Below are positions 1-9,488 of a stretch of 64,000 bases of DNA, piece by piece (the stretch's first letter is position 1; each line of letters begins with the position of its first letter). The notes below the pieces were generated by a model. That model was not told the DNA's origin and did not search any database. It was given only the letters and a program-made list of their open reading frames with translations. This stretch comes from Coralloluteibacterium thermophilum (lineage in GTDB: Bacteria > Pseudomonadota > Gammaproteobacteria > Xanthomonadales > Xanthomonadaceae). A program made the translations under genes and the position numbers. Where the stretch lies: positions 1 through 64,000 of the forward strand of contig NZ_JBHSGG010000025.1 of the NCBI RefSeq assembly GCF_042654365.1. The letters are read 5' to 3'.

Positions 1-62
1 GGGAACGGGGAACGGGGAACGGGGAACGGGGAACGGGGAACGGGGAACGGGGAACGGGGAAG
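1..62. repeat. GGGGAAC heptamer tandem repeat
   Basis: The window opens with about eight and a half uninterrupted copies of the 7-bp unit GGGGAAC, and the array may continue leftwards beyond the window. It lies just downstream of the DUF4334 stop codon. The same unit (as GTTCCCC) recurs near 22150, so this is one of a family of gene-end heptamer arrays. Confidence 0.95.
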
Positions 63-105
63 GCTAGCAGCGGCACTGCAGCGGCGGTGTGCAGCAGCCG
101 GACGC

Positions 106-648
106 TCAGTCGCGCTCCAGCAGGAAGAAGAACGGCTGCGCGCTGTCGCGGAGGTCCATCAGGCCCAGCACGCGGGCCTCGTCGATGCGGCGGAAGTGGT
201 CGACGATCGGCAGGCGGTCGTAGAGCATCGCCGCGCTGGCGACGCCGCGGTGGACGATCTCCCGCAGCCGCGCAGCGGGACGCCGGGTGCGCAGCAGCGG
301 GCGCGCGAGCGCGAAGGCGCCGCGCACAGGAGCGCTGCGCGCGAGCGGGGGCGCGGCCAGTGCGAGCGAGAGCGGCATGCGCGCCGGCTGCAGGGCAACC
401 GTGCCGCGCCCCGTCGCGAACAGCAGCGGGTCCACGTCGTCGTCGCCGCGGAACGCCTTGCCCCACCAGCCGAGCGCCGGGAGCAGGCCGTCGAGCCGAT
501 GCCCCGTGCGCAGCTCCGCACCGCGCCAGCGCCCACGCAGCGCGGCGGTCCGCAGCCCCGGCAGCCGGTCGTAGTGCGCGAGCGCATCCGCCGGCGCCAG
601 GACGCCGCCGCGCCAGTCGGCCAGCCAGCGCGGCGGCGGCGCGTTCAT
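106..648 (-). CDS. DUF4334 / GXWXG domain protein
   Basis: A 180-residue soluble protein with the N-terminal GXWXG motif (GRWRG at residues 39-43) and a C-terminal DUF4334 part (about residues 140-180). That part carries the LPIVDHFR segment and ends in an aromatic-rich FFFLLERD tail. The family is conserved but has no firmly established function; some members are annotated as lipid or small-ligand binding by fold. Its ATG overlaps the stop codon of the AMP nucleosidase gene by 4 bp (ATGA), so the two are almost certainly translated from one mRNA. There is no signal peptide, which suggests a cytoplasmic location. The gene ends beside the heptamer repeat at the window edge. Confidence 0.88.
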   Translation of the reverse strand: MNAPPPRWLADWRGGVLAPADALAHYDRLPGLRTAALRGRWRGAELRTGHRLDGLLPALGWWGKAFRGDDDVDPLLFATGRGTVALQPARMPLSLALAAPPLARSAPVRGAFALARPLLRTRRPAARLREIVHRGVASAAMLYDRLPIVDHFRRIDEARVLGLMDLRDSAQPFFFLLERD

Positions 649-1421
649 TCGTCGAAGCGCAGGTGCTTGACCGACTTGCCGTGGCGCCGGATCAGCTTCA
701 GCGCCTCGATGCCGATCTCGATGTGGCCCTGGACGAACTCCGCGGAGACGCGCGCGTCGCTGGCCTCGGTCTTCACGCCGTCCGGGATCATCGGCTGGTC
801 GGAGACCAGCAGCAGGGCGCCGGTCGGGATGTGGTTGGCGAAGCCGGCGGCGAACACCGTCGCGGTCTCCATGTCGATCGCCATGCAGCGCAGCGAGCGC
901 AGGTAGTCCTTGAAGCGCTCGTCATGCTCCCAGACCCGGCGGTTGGTGGTGTAGACGGTGCCGGTCCAGTAGTCGTGGCCGAGGTCGCGGATCATGGTCG
1001 AGACCGCGCGCTGCAGCGCGAAGGCCGGCAGCGCCGGGACCTCCGGCGGCATGTAGTCGTTGCTGGTGCCCTCGCCGCGGATGGCGGCGATCGGCAGGAT
1101 CAGGTCGCCGAGCTGGTTCTTGCGCTTGAGGCCGCCGCACTTGCCCAGGAACAGCACCGCCTTGGGCGAGATGGCGGAGAGCAGGTCCATGAGCGTGGCC
1201 GCGTTCGGGCTGCCCATGCCGAAGTTGATCATGGTGATGCCGTCGGCGGTGGCGCTGGGCATCGGGCGGTCGTGGCCGACGATCTCCGCGCCGGTGATGC
1301 GGGCGAAGTGGCCGAGGTAGCCGCCGAAGTTGGTCAGCAGGATGTGCTCGCCGAACTGGTCGAGGGGCACGCCGGTGTAGCGCGGGAGCCAGTTGGCGAC
1401 GATCTGTTCTTTTTCTTTCAT
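645..1421 (-). CDS. amn: AMP nucleosidase (short form)
   Basis: A 258-residue protein of the purine nucleoside phosphorylase/AMP nucleosidase fold. It is predicted to hydrolyse AMP to adenine and ribose 5-phosphate in the cytoplasm. Visible marks are GMGS (68-71), GKCGG (93-97), the MET ribose-binding triplet (184-186) and SDQPM (207-211). The length matches the short AMN-like enzymes (about 258 aa), not the 484-aa E. coli Amn with its extra regulatory domain. The frame is open far upstream, but the ATG at 1421 is chosen because the family starts MKxKxxIVxNWLPRYTG and an AGGG lies 8-9 nt upstream. It is divergent from the amidohydrolase pair across 277 bp with no clear promoter. The downstream DUF4334 gene is translationally coupled. 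Confidence 0.92.
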   Translation of the reverse strand: MKEKEQIVANWLPRYTGVPLDQFGEHILLTNFGGYLGHFARITGAEIVGHDRPMPSATADGITMINFGMGSPNAATLMDLLSAISPKAVLFLGKCGGLKRKNQLGDLILPIAAIRGEGTSNDYMPPEVPALPAFALQRAVSTMIRDLGHDYWTGTVYTTNRRVWEHDERFKDYLRSLRCMAIDMETATVFAAGFANHIPTGALLLVSDQPMIPDGVKTEASDARVSAEFVQGHIEIGIEALKLIRRHGKSVKHLRFDE

Positions 1422-1698
1422 GTGTCGACCCTGTCGTTGCGGAAGGCAGGGCGCGGTGCGGCATCGACACGCGGCCAACGTGGCCGCCCGGACGCGATGC
1501 CAAGAACCCGCACCCGAAGCGCCGGCGGCTGCGGGGGCGGCCGCGGGACGGCGCCCGCGCGCCCCCGGCACCGGCCGGGGCATGCCGCAGGATAACGGCC
1601 GCTTCCTGCACCCGGGCCGACCCGTGACCGGCGCCGCTTGGCAGCGGCGGCCGGCGGGGCTACGGTTCGGGACTGTTTTCCCGGGGAACTCCTGCCTC

Positions 1699-3068
<1,370 letters not shown>

Positions 3069-3072
<4 letters not shown>

Positions 3073-4376
3073 GCCGCGCCGTCACCCTGCGCGGCATCGC
3101 CGCGCTCGCCGCCGTCCTGTTCGCCTTCCCCGCCGCCGCGCAGGACGTGCTGATCCGCGGCGCCCGCGTGCACACCGCCACCGCCCAGGGCACGCTCGAG
3201 AACGCCGACGTGCTGGTGCGCGGCGGCACCATCAGCGCCGTCGGCCCGGGTCTGGCCGCCCCCGCGGGGGTGCCGGTGGTCGAGGCCGAGGGGCGTCCGC
3301 TCACCCCGGGTCTGTTCGCCGGCCTCACCGCGCTCGGGCTGGAGGAGGTCTCGGGCGAGCCCGACACCGTGGACAACGCGCTGGGCTTCGCCGACACCCA
3401 CTCGGTCGAGGCGCAGTGGCGCCCGGAGTTCGACGTCGCCCCCGCCTACAACCCGCACTCCGCGCCGGTCGCCATCAGCCGCGTCGAGGGCCTGACCTTC
3501 ACCGTGCTCGCCCCCGGCATCCTGCCCGGCGGCAGCTTCGTCAGCGGCCAGGGCGTGGCGGTGCGCCTGGACGGCAGCTTCGACGCCGCGCTCGACCCGA
3601 GCCGCACGCTGTTCATCCAGCTCGGCAGCCGCGGCAAAGGCTTCGCCGGCGGCAGCCGCGCGGGGCAGTACATGCTGCTCGAACAGGCGGTGCGCGAGGC
3701 GCGTCCCAATGCCCCGGCCAATCTCGCCGCGATGGCGCCCTCGCACGGCCTGCTGACGCCGATCGGCCGCGAGACCCTGGCCCGCTACCTGCGCGGCGGC
3801 CGCGTGCTGTTCTACGTCGACCGTGCCGCCGACATCCGCCAGGCCCTGCTGCTGGCGGAGCGCTTCGGCTTCCAGCCGGTGATCGCCGGCGGCGCGGAAG
3901 CGTGGAAGGTGGCCGACCTGCTGGCGGCGAAGCGGGTGCCGGTGCTGGTCGACGCGCTGGTCAACCTGCCCGGCAACTTCGACCGCCTCGGCGCGCGCCT
4001 GGACAACGCCGCGCGCCTGCACGCGGCCGGCGTGCCGGTGGGCTTCACCCAGTCCGGGGACGCCACCCACAACGCGCGCAAGATCCGTCAGCTCGCCGGC
4101 GTCGCCGCCGCCAACGGCCTGCCCTGGGAGGCCGCCCTCGCCGGCCTCACCCGGGTGCCGGCGGAAGCCTTCGGCATCGCCGACGGCCTCGGCACGATCG
4201 CCGTCGGCCAGCGCGCCGACCTCGTGCTGTGGAGCGGCGACCCACTGGAGGTCACCACCGGCGCCGAGCAGGTCTGGCTGGGCGGCCGCCCCGACAGCAT
4301 GCGCTCCCGCCAGACCCAGCTCCGCGACCGCTACCTGCGCGAGGACGGGGGCTGGCCGAGGGCGTACCTGAAGTAG
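3069..4376 (+). CDS. amidohydrolase-like protein without metal ligands
   Basis: A 435-residue secreted paralogue of the preceding enzyme (signal peptide about 1-24, PAAA-QD). It keeps the fold marks PLTPGLF and QRADLVLWSGDP, but every metal-ligand position I can align is changed. HSH becomes LTA (86-88), the HVH segment becomes YVD (249-251), HH becomes AG (about 273-274), and the HSDSD segment becomes TQSGD (327-331). It should therefore be unable to hold the usual divalent metal. Since it is translationally coupled to an intact paralogue, I infer a structural or regulatory partner, for example one half of a heterodimer. A different catalytic chemistry is also possible. The reading frame is intact and full length, so it is not a decaying pseudogene. 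Confidence 0.87.
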
Positions 4377-4389
4377 GGCAACGGCGGGA

Positions 4390-4736
4390 ATCGGGAGTCG
4401 GGAATCGGGACCTGAGGGGTGCGGGAACGTAGGAGCCATCCGCGCTATCCAGACCTGCAGGTCCCGATTCCCGCTTCACCCTTCCCTCTTCCCGCTCCAA
4501 GAAGAAGGCAGCAAACAGCGACCGAGGAGCGGGGGAACGTAGAGCCATCCCTCTACCCAGACCTGCAGGTCCCGATTCCCGCTTCCCTCTTCCCGCTCCA
4601 AGAAGAAAGCGGCGCAAGCAGGGACCCGAGGGGCACGAAAGTCCAGGAGCCATTCCGCTGTCCCGACCTACAGGTCCCGATTCCCGCTTCACCCTTCCCT
4701 CTTCCCGCTCCACCCATCTTCAGATCCCTGAACCGC
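4390..4736. repeat. ~105-bp tandem repeat, three copies, with inverted arms
   Basis: This 457-bp gap holds no gene. It contains three imperfect copies of a unit of about 105 bp. The shared core starting ACCTGCAGGTCCCGATTCCC lies at 4453 and 4561, and with one change at 4666, giving periods of 108 and 105. Each unit also shares a GAGGAGCG/GAGGGGTGCGGGAACG part and a TCTTCCCGCTCC end. A perfect 15-bp inverted repeat links 4400-4414 with 4458-4472. It resembles the GGGAATCGGGA-type palindromic repeats near the merC-like gene and at other gene ends here. Confidence 0.93.
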
Positions 4737-4833
4737 CGTCGCGCCGGCCGGGCCGGCGCGACGGTTTCCACGGCGGTCCGCGTTGGAAGTAGCGAGGCAA
4801 GCATGCCTCCTCCCCCAACGTGAGGATCTGCCC

Positions 4834-5271
4834 ATGTCCCGTACCCCCCTCCGCATCGCCCTGTCGCTCGCGCTGGCCGCCGTCGGCGGCGCCGCCATCG
4901 CGCAGGACGCCCCCGTCCGTGGCGAGCGCCAGGCGCCGGCCCGCGACGTCGCCACGCTCGAGCAGCATGCGCGCGACCGCGCCGCGGCCATCGACGCGAA
5001 CAACGACGGCTACATCACCGCCGAAGAGGTCATCGCCCACCGCGACGCGCAGCGCCTGCGCATGGAGCAGCGCCGCCTGGAGCGCATGGGCGGCAGCGAC
5101 GGCCGCATCTCGGTCGCCGATTACGAGGCCGCGCAGCTCGAGCGCATCGCCCGGCTGGATGCCGACGGCGACGGCCAGATCAGCCGCGAGGAGTTCCGGG
5201 CGCAGCGTCCGGGCGGCAAGGGCCACTTCGGCCACGGCCGCCGCGGCGGCCCGGCGGCCGGCGCCCGCTGA
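4834..5271 (+). CDS. secreted EF-hand protein
   Basis: A 145-residue protein with a Sec signal peptide (cut about AIA-QD, residue 23). It has two canonical EF-hand loops: DANNDGYITAEE (54-65) and DADGDGQISREE (109-120). A degenerate third loop around GSDGRIS (87-93) lies between them. It should bind calcium in the periplasm. The tail after residue 125 is Gly/His/Arg-rich and could bind other metals. The ATG at 4834 is preferred because it opens the signal peptide and has GAGGA 9-12 nt upstream. The ECF sigma gene follows within about 10-45 bp, depending on its start, and a CnrX-like metal sensor lies further on. That suggests a metal- or envelope-responsive module. Confidence 0.85.
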   Translation: MSRTPLRIALSLALAAVGGAAIAQDAPVRGERQAPARDVATLEQHARDRAAAIDANNDGYITAEEVIAHRDAQRLRMEQRRLERMGGSDGRISVADYEAAQLERIARLDADGDGQISREEFRAQRPGGKGHFGHGRRGGPAAGAR

Positions 5272-5280
5272 GCCCATGCG

Positions 5281-5910
5281 ATGATCCGGCCTCCCGGCCT
5301 GACCGCGATGCTCCTGATGGACAACCGACCGGCGGACGCGACGTCCGCCGCCACCGGACCTGCCGACGACGGCGCCGATCCCGATCTGGAGCTCGTGCTC
5401 CGGATCGGGCGCGGCGACCAGGCCGCCTGCGCCGCCTTCGTCGAGCGCTACATCGACCGCGTGCAGCGGCTCGCCACGCGCCTCACCGGCAACCGCGAGG
5501 ACGCCGAGGAGGCGACCCAGGAGGTGTTCATCAAGGTCTGGCAGCAGGCCGCACGCTGGACGCCCGGCAACGCCCGCTTCTCGACCTGGCTGTACCGGGT
5601 CGCCACCAACGTCTGCTACGACCGCCTGCGCCGGCGGCGCGAGCACGAGCCGATGGAAGCCGCCGACCACGTGAGCGGCGGCGACACGCCCGAACAGGTG
5701 ATGGGCGAGGTGCAGCGCGAACGCGACGTGGCCGCGGCGCTCGACGCCCTGCCCGAGCGGCAGCGCGCCGCCATCGTCCTGTGCCATTACGAAGGCCTCA
5801 GCCAGCGCGAGGCCGCCGCCACCCTGGAGGTGTCGGAGGAAGCGCTGGAATCCCTCCTCGCCCGCGGCCGCCGCAGCCTGCGCCGCAGCCTTACCGGAGA
5901 CGCGCGATGA
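5281..5910 (+). CDS. ECF-type RNA polymerase sigma factor
   Basis: A sigma-70 family group 4 factor. Region 2 spans about residues 50-120 (AFVERYIDRVQRLATRL, then EDAEEATQEVFIKVW and TWLYRVATNVCYD). Region 4 spans about 150-205 (LPERQRAAIVLCHYEGLSQ and the helix-turn-helix EALESLLARGRRSLRR). Three in-frame ATGs (5281, 5308, 5317) give 209, 200 or 197 residues. Family alignment would favour one of the shorter ones, but no ribosome site decides it. The stop overlaps the next ATG (ATGA), so it is coupled to a small membrane protein that is probably its anti-sigma factor. It likely directs a stress or metal regulon including this operon. Confidence 0.9.
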   Translation: MIRPPGLTAMLLMDNRPADATSAATGPADDGADPDLELVLRIGRGDQAACAAFVERYIDRVQRLATRLTGNREDAEEATQEVFIKVWQQAARWTPGNARFSTWLYRVATNVCYDRLRRRREHEPMEAADHVSGGDTPEQVMGEVQRERDVAAALDALPERQRAAIVLCHYEGLSQREAAATLEVSEEALESLLARGRRSLRRSLTGDAR

Positions 5911-6350
5911 CGCCCCGCCCGCCCATGACCCTCGACCGCCTCGACACCCTGCTCGACGCGTGGGGTGCGGACCCCGCGCGCTGGCCCGCCGCCGAGCGCG
6001 ACGCCGCGCTCGCACTGGTCGCCGCGTCGGCCGAGGCGCGCACGCGCCAGGCCGCCGCCGCCCGGCTCGACGCCGCGCTCGCTCTGCCCGATCCGCCGGG
6101 CGCATCGATGCGCCTGCGCCGCGCCGTCCTCGACGGCATCCCCGTCCCGCGCCCCGGCCTCGCCGCGCGCCTGCGCGGCCTGTTGCAGCCGCTCGGCGGC
6201 TGGCGCATGGCGGGGCCCGCCTTCGCCGCGAGCCTCGCGCTCGGGGTGGCCTTCGGCAGCTTCGTGCCGAAGCAGGAGACGGCGGTGGACGAGGACGCGC
6301 TCGTGCAGTTCGCCCAGCTCGACAACCGCTACCAGGACTTCCTGCCGTGA
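5907..6350 (+). CDS. putative membrane anti-sigma factor
   Basis: A 147-residue protein I do not recognise by family. Residues 1-75 form an Ala/Arg-rich soluble part beginning LDRLDTLLDAWGADPARWP. One transmembrane helix follows (about 102-120, MAGPAFAASLALGVAFGSF), then a short periplasmic tail ending LDNRYQDFLP. There is no cysteine, so it lacks the HxxxCxxC zinc motif of ZAS anti-sigma factors. Its position is the basis for the proposed role: it overlaps both the ECF sigma gene upstream (ATGA) and the metal-sensor gene downstream (GTGA). The topology, with an N-terminal cytoplasmic sigma-binding part and a single helix, also fits. The role is inferred. Confidence 0.75.
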   Translation: MTPRPPMTLDRLDTLLDAWGADPARWPAAERDAALALVAASAEARTRQAAAARLDAALALPDPPGASMRLRRAVLDGIPVPRPGLAARLRGLLQPLGGWRMAGPAFAASLALGVAFGSFVPKQETAVDEDALVQFAQLDNRYQDFLP

Positions 6351-6829
6351 CCGCCCTGCCCCGCCCCTGGCGCATCGCGCTCGTCGTATCGCTGCTGGTC
6401 AACGTGCTGCTCGCCGCCGCCCTCGCGACCTTCGCGCTGCGCTCGCCGGAGGAGCCGCCCCGCACGCGCGGCGGCGGCCTCGCCGGCATGCCGCATCCCC
6501 GCGCGCTCGCCGAGGCCTTCGGCGAGGAGCGGCGCGTGCTGCTGCACGAAATCTGGGACACCCATCGCGAGACCATGCGCCCGCGCTGGCGCGCCATGCA
6601 CGCCGCGCGCCAGGACATCTCGAACGCCCTGCGCGCCCAGCCTTTCGTCCGCGCCGACCTGGACGCGGCCTTCGCCCGCCTGCGCGCGGCCGATGCCGAG
6701 ATGGCCGAGACCGCCCAGGCCGCCCTGGGCGACTTCGCCGAACGCCTGGACGACGCCGAGCGCGCCCGCCTCGCCGACATGCTGGAACCGCCCCCGCACC
6801 GCGGTGACGGCAAGAGCCGCGCGCGCTGA
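6347..6829 (+). CDS. periplasmic heavy-metal sensor (CnrX/Metal_resist type)
   Basis: A 160-residue protein with one N-terminal membrane anchor (IALVVSLLVNVLLAAALATF, about residues 9-28) and an all-alpha periplasmic domain. The domain contains HEIWDTHRETMRPRW and a long charged four-helix segment (ALGDFAERLDDAERARLADM). This matches the Metal_resist/CnrX-type family, which senses metals or stress in the periplasm and controls an ECF sigma through a membrane anti-sigma factor. It starts with GTG at 6347, overlapping the previous stop (GTGA). With the three genes before it, this makes a compact sigma / anti-sigma / sensor cassette. The metal specificity cannot be read. Confidence 0.82.
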   Translation: MTALPRPWRIALVVSLLVNVLLAAALATFALRSPEEPPRTRGGGLAGMPHPRALAEAFGEERRVLLHEIWDTHRETMRPRWRAMHAARQDISNALRAQPFVRADLDAAFARLRAADAEMAETAQAALGDFAERLDDAERARLADMLEPPPHRGDGKSRAR

Positions 6830-6925
6830 GCCCACAGCGCACGGCCCTTCCCCCCGCCGCTTCCCGCTCTTCCGTCACCCATCCCGTCCCAGGCCCCGAG
6901 CCCCGGAACCCGGCCCCTCTCCACC

Positions 6926-7567
6926 ATGCCCACCACCCCCGTCGCCTGGTACTTCGATTTCGTCTCGCCCTTCGCCTACCTGCAGTGGCCGAAGGTCCGC
7001 GCGCTGATGGCGCGCGAGCCGGTGACGCTGCGTCCGATCCTGTTCGCGGGCGTGCTCGACCATCTCGGCCTCACCGGCCCCGCCGAGATCCCCGCCAAGC
7101 GGCTGTTCACCTACCGCATCGCGCAGTGGCGCGCCGGGCGCGAGGGCGTGCCGCTGCGCTTTCCGCCGGCGCATCCGTTCAACCCGCTGGCGGCGCTGCG
7201 CCTGTGCATCGCGGCGGGCACGACGCCGGACGCCGTCGATGCGCTGTTCGACTGGATCTGGCGCGACGGCAACGCCGGCGACAGCATCGAGGCGCTCGCG
7301 CCCGTGGCGCAGCGGCTCGGGATCGACGACCCGGCCGCGGCCATCGCCGACCCGGCGGTGAAGGCGCAGCTCAAGGCCAACTACGAAGCGGCGCTCGCCG
7401 CCCAGGTCTTCGGCGTGCCCACGCTCACCGTCGGCGGCGACGCGTTCTGGGGCAGCGACGCGGCGCACGAGCTCGCCGAGGCGGTCATCGCCGACCCCGG
7501 CGTGCTGGAGACACCCGAGATGCGCCGTCTGCGCGACCTGCCGGTGGGCGCGCGCCGCCGCGGCTGA
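6926..7567 (+). CDS. 2-hydroxychromene-2-carboxylate isomerase (DsbA-like fold)
   Basis: A 213-residue protein of the DsbA/kappa-GST family. The start WYFDFVSPFAYL (8-19) carries the family catalytic serine where DsbA has its CXXC. The ending GVPTLTVGGDAFWGSD (about 166-181) has the cis-proline loop. HCCA isomerases use glutathione to isomerise an intermediate of naphthalene breakdown, but chromosomal homologues like this one are widespread without such a pathway. No aromatic-degradation genes lie nearby. It is thus best read as a glutathione-dependent isomerase or GST-like enzyme of unknown natural substrate. It is convergent with the ctaG-like gene, only 3 bp apart. Confidence 0.85.
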   Translation: MPTTPVAWYFDFVSPFAYLQWPKVRALMAREPVTLRPILFAGVLDHLGLTGPAEIPAKRLFTYRIAQWRAGREGVPLRFPPAHPFNPLAALRLCIAAGTTPDAVDALFDWIWRDGNAGDSIEALAPVAQRLGIDDPAAAIADPAVKAQLKANYEAALAAQVFGVPTLTVGGDAFWGSDAAHELAEAVIADPGVLETPEMRRLRDLPVGARRRG

Positions 7568-7570
7568 GGC

Positions 7571-8356
7571 TCAGGCGGGGCGCGCGCCCGCGGTCGCCGC
7601 CGCGGGCGCCGACTGCCGGTACCAGATGGCGAACAGCGCGACCGCGAGCAGCAGCTCGGCGAGGTCGCCGCCGTAGTACATCCACTGCGCCGCGGCCTCG
7701 CGCTCGGCCAGGCTCGCGCCGGTGCCATGGGGGAAGCCGCCCGCGTACATGACCTTCCCCAGCAGCGCGTGGGTGCCGGCGCCCACGAACAGCACCACCG
7801 CGCGGTACCGCAGCGACGGTCGCCGCGGTGCCGGGTCCGGCCCCACCAGGGCCCAGGCGTAGAGGTAGCCGGCGGCGACGAAGTGGTAGTGCACGAGCGC
7901 GTGCAGCGCGAGATCGTGCCGGGACATCGCGTACAGCGGCGTCAGGTAGAGCAGGGCCATGCCGCCGACGTTGAGCACCAGCGCCACGACCGGATGCACC
8001 AGGACGCGCGCCAGGTCGCCGTGCAGGACGCGCACGAGCCGCCGCGCGGCATCGACCGGCAGGGCGCCGAGCAGCAGCGTCAACGGCGCGCCGAGCACGA
8101 GGAACAGCGGCGCGAACATGCCGATGGCCAGGTGCTGCGCCATGTGCCCGCGCAGGTCCGCATGCGCCCACGCCATCGCCTGCGCCGACAGGCCCCACGC
8201 CAGCAGGGCGACCCCCAGCCCGAAGCTCGCGCCGCGCCAGCGGCTCCAGGCGCGACGGCGCCGCGCCGCCACCAGGTAGGCGCCGACCAGCACCAGCCCG
8301 ACCGCCCACGGCAGCCACTGCCCCGGCGACAGCGCCGCGTCGTGGTGGGCGTGCAC
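7571..8356 (-). CDS. ctaG: CtaG-type cytochrome oxidase assembly protein
   Basis: A 261-residue polytopic membrane protein of the caa3-type CtaG family, with about seven hydrophobic helices. Family marks include HADLRGHMAQHLAIGMFAPL (about 65-84) and, towards the end, GHALLGK-like and WMYYGGDLAELLLA segments. Members help assemble the copper centre of caa3 oxidases and are found across Bacillus and proteobacteria. It begins with GTG at 8356, preceded by only 4 bp after the DUF2243 gene, so the two form an operon. No oxidase structural genes lie in this window; a heme O synthase gene lies at the far right end. Confidence 0.83.
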   Translation of the reverse strand: MHAHHDAALSPGQWLPWAVGLVLVGAYLVAARRRRAWSRWRGASFGLGVALLAWGLSAQAMAWAHADLRGHMAQHLAIGMFAPLFLVLGAPLTLLLGALPVDAARRLVRVLHGDLARVLVHPVVALVLNVGGMALLYLTPLYAMSRHDLALHALVHYHFVAAGYLYAWALVGPDPAPRRPSLRYRAVVLFVGAGTHALLGKVMYAGGFPHGTGASLAEREAAAQWMYYGGDLAELLLAVALFAIWYRQSAPAAATAGARPA

Positions 8357-8360
8357 GGCT

Positions 8361-8837
8361 TCAGTCCACCGGCCGCGCGTGGCGCGCGCCGCGCCAGAGC
8401 CACACGCCGACGAGGAACAGCAGCAGGCCGGAGGCGTTCCAGGCGATGTCGTAGACCAGCAGGTTCTCGACCCCGTAGCGGACCTGGTGCAGGCGGAGGA
8501 TCTTGTGGTCGACGATGCCGTCGAACATCTGGAACCCGCCCGCCCCCAGGAAGAACCCGGCCCAGGCCGCGCGCGGCACCAGCAGGCCGCGGCGGCGCAC
8601 GTCGGCGTAGAGGAAGAAGCCCGCCACCAGCGCGATGAGCTCGGCCGCGTGCAGGAAGCCGTCGGACATCAGTCCCACCAGCGGCGTGGCGCGGTCGTAG
8701 AAGTGGTGCCAGGCGAGGATCTGGTGGAACACGATCTCGTCCACCGCCGCCATGATCGCGATGCCGATGACCAGCGCCGCGCGCAGCGAGCGGCGACGCG
8801 CGTGGGCGGCGATGTCGAGCGTGTCGGACGCGGCCAT
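8361..8837 (-). CDS. DUF2243 membrane protein
   Basis: A 158-residue membrane protein with four hydrophobic helices and the conserved DUF2243 pattern of paired acidic/His segments. These are DEIVFHQILAWHHFYD (about 33-48), SDGFLHAAELI (58-68) and MFDGIVDHKILRLHQVR (104-120). Repeated His and Asp residues at helix ends suggest a bound metal or heme, but the family function is unknown. It is co-transcribed with the CtaG-type gene. DUF2243-CtaG pairing is common, so a role in copper or oxidase assembly is a reasonable inference. Confidence 0.88.
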   Translation of the reverse strand: MAASDTLDIAAHARRRSLRAALVIGIAIMAAVDEIVFHQILAWHHFYDRATPLVGLMSDGFLHAAELIALVAGFFLYADVRRRGLLVPRAAWAGFFLGAGGFQMFDGIVDHKILRLHQVRYGVENLLVYDIAWNASGLLLFLVGVWLWRGARHARPVD

Positions 8838-8928
8838 GCCCGCCGGTGTACGCGGGGCCGCGCCAAGGGCGCGTGGAGCGGGCGCGGCGCAGGCGCCGGC
8901 CGGGCGTCCGCCACGCGCCCCCGGAGGG

Positions 8929-9369
8929 CTAGGGCTGCGGGTCGCCGGCGGGCGTCGGCGGCGCGGGCTGCTGCGCGGGGCGGATGTAGAAGCCGGCGAC
9001 GCTGCCGTCCGGCGCCAGCGCCCAGGCCAGTTCCGCCGGTGCGTCGGGCGCCTTCTCGAAGCGGGCCACGCGGCTGTAGATGCGCATGCCGTCCTGGCTG
9101 CCGGTCTGCTCGGCGATGACGGCCGTCTCGGCGCCGAGCTGGGTGCGCACCTGCTCGTGCAGGGCGCCGAGCTGCTCGCGGCTCAGCGCCTCGCGCATGC
9201 GCGCGTCGAAGCGGCCGTGCACGGCATCGAGCTCGCCCGCGGCGAACTGCCGGGTGAGCGCGCGGCCCTCCTCGAGGGTGGCGGGATCGGGGGCGTCCTG
9301 CGCGGCGGCGACGCCGGCGAACAGGAACAGGCAGAAGCAGAGGAACGAGAAGCGACGGACCTGGCGCAT
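8929..9369 (-). CDS. small secreted protein, DUF3887-like
   Basis: A 146-residue protein with a clear Sec signal peptide (RFSFLCFCLFLFAGVAAA, cut before QD near residue 24). The mature domain follows the DUF3887 layout: LTRQFAAGELDAVHGRFDARM, LSREQLGALHEQVRTQLG, then a strand-rich end. Such domains bind small ligands or act as accessory folds beside hydrolases; no catalytic motif is seen. The C-terminal 15 residues are Pro-rich. The frame is open to 9471, but 9369 is chosen because it starts the signal peptide. It is divergent from the propeller-amidohydrolase gene across about 120 bp. Confidence 0.72.
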   Translation of the reverse strand: MRQVRRFSFLCFCLFLFAGVAAAQDAPDPATLEEGRALTRQFAAGELDAVHGRFDARMREALSREQLGALHEQVRTQLGAETAVIAEQTGSQDGMRIYSRVARFEKAPDAPAELAWALAPDGSVAGFYIRPAQQPAPPTPAGDPQP

Positions 9370-9488
9370 GGCGCGGCTCCGGGGGCGGCGGGCCAGCATA
9401 GCGCGGCCGCACCCTGACCTCCGGCCCGGTTGCGCGGGCGCCGCTTTCCCTAGGATCGACCGGTTCGCCACACCTTCCGGAGCATCCG

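Noticed and set aside
4390..4736. A CRISPR array at the 105-bp tandem repeat.
   Set aside because: The whole unit is repeated, with no unique spacers of constant length, and no cas genes are present.
6926..7567. A naphthalene-degradation pathway gene.
   Set aside because: The isomerase family fits, but no dioxygenase, dehydrogenase or other aromatic-degradation gene lies nearby.
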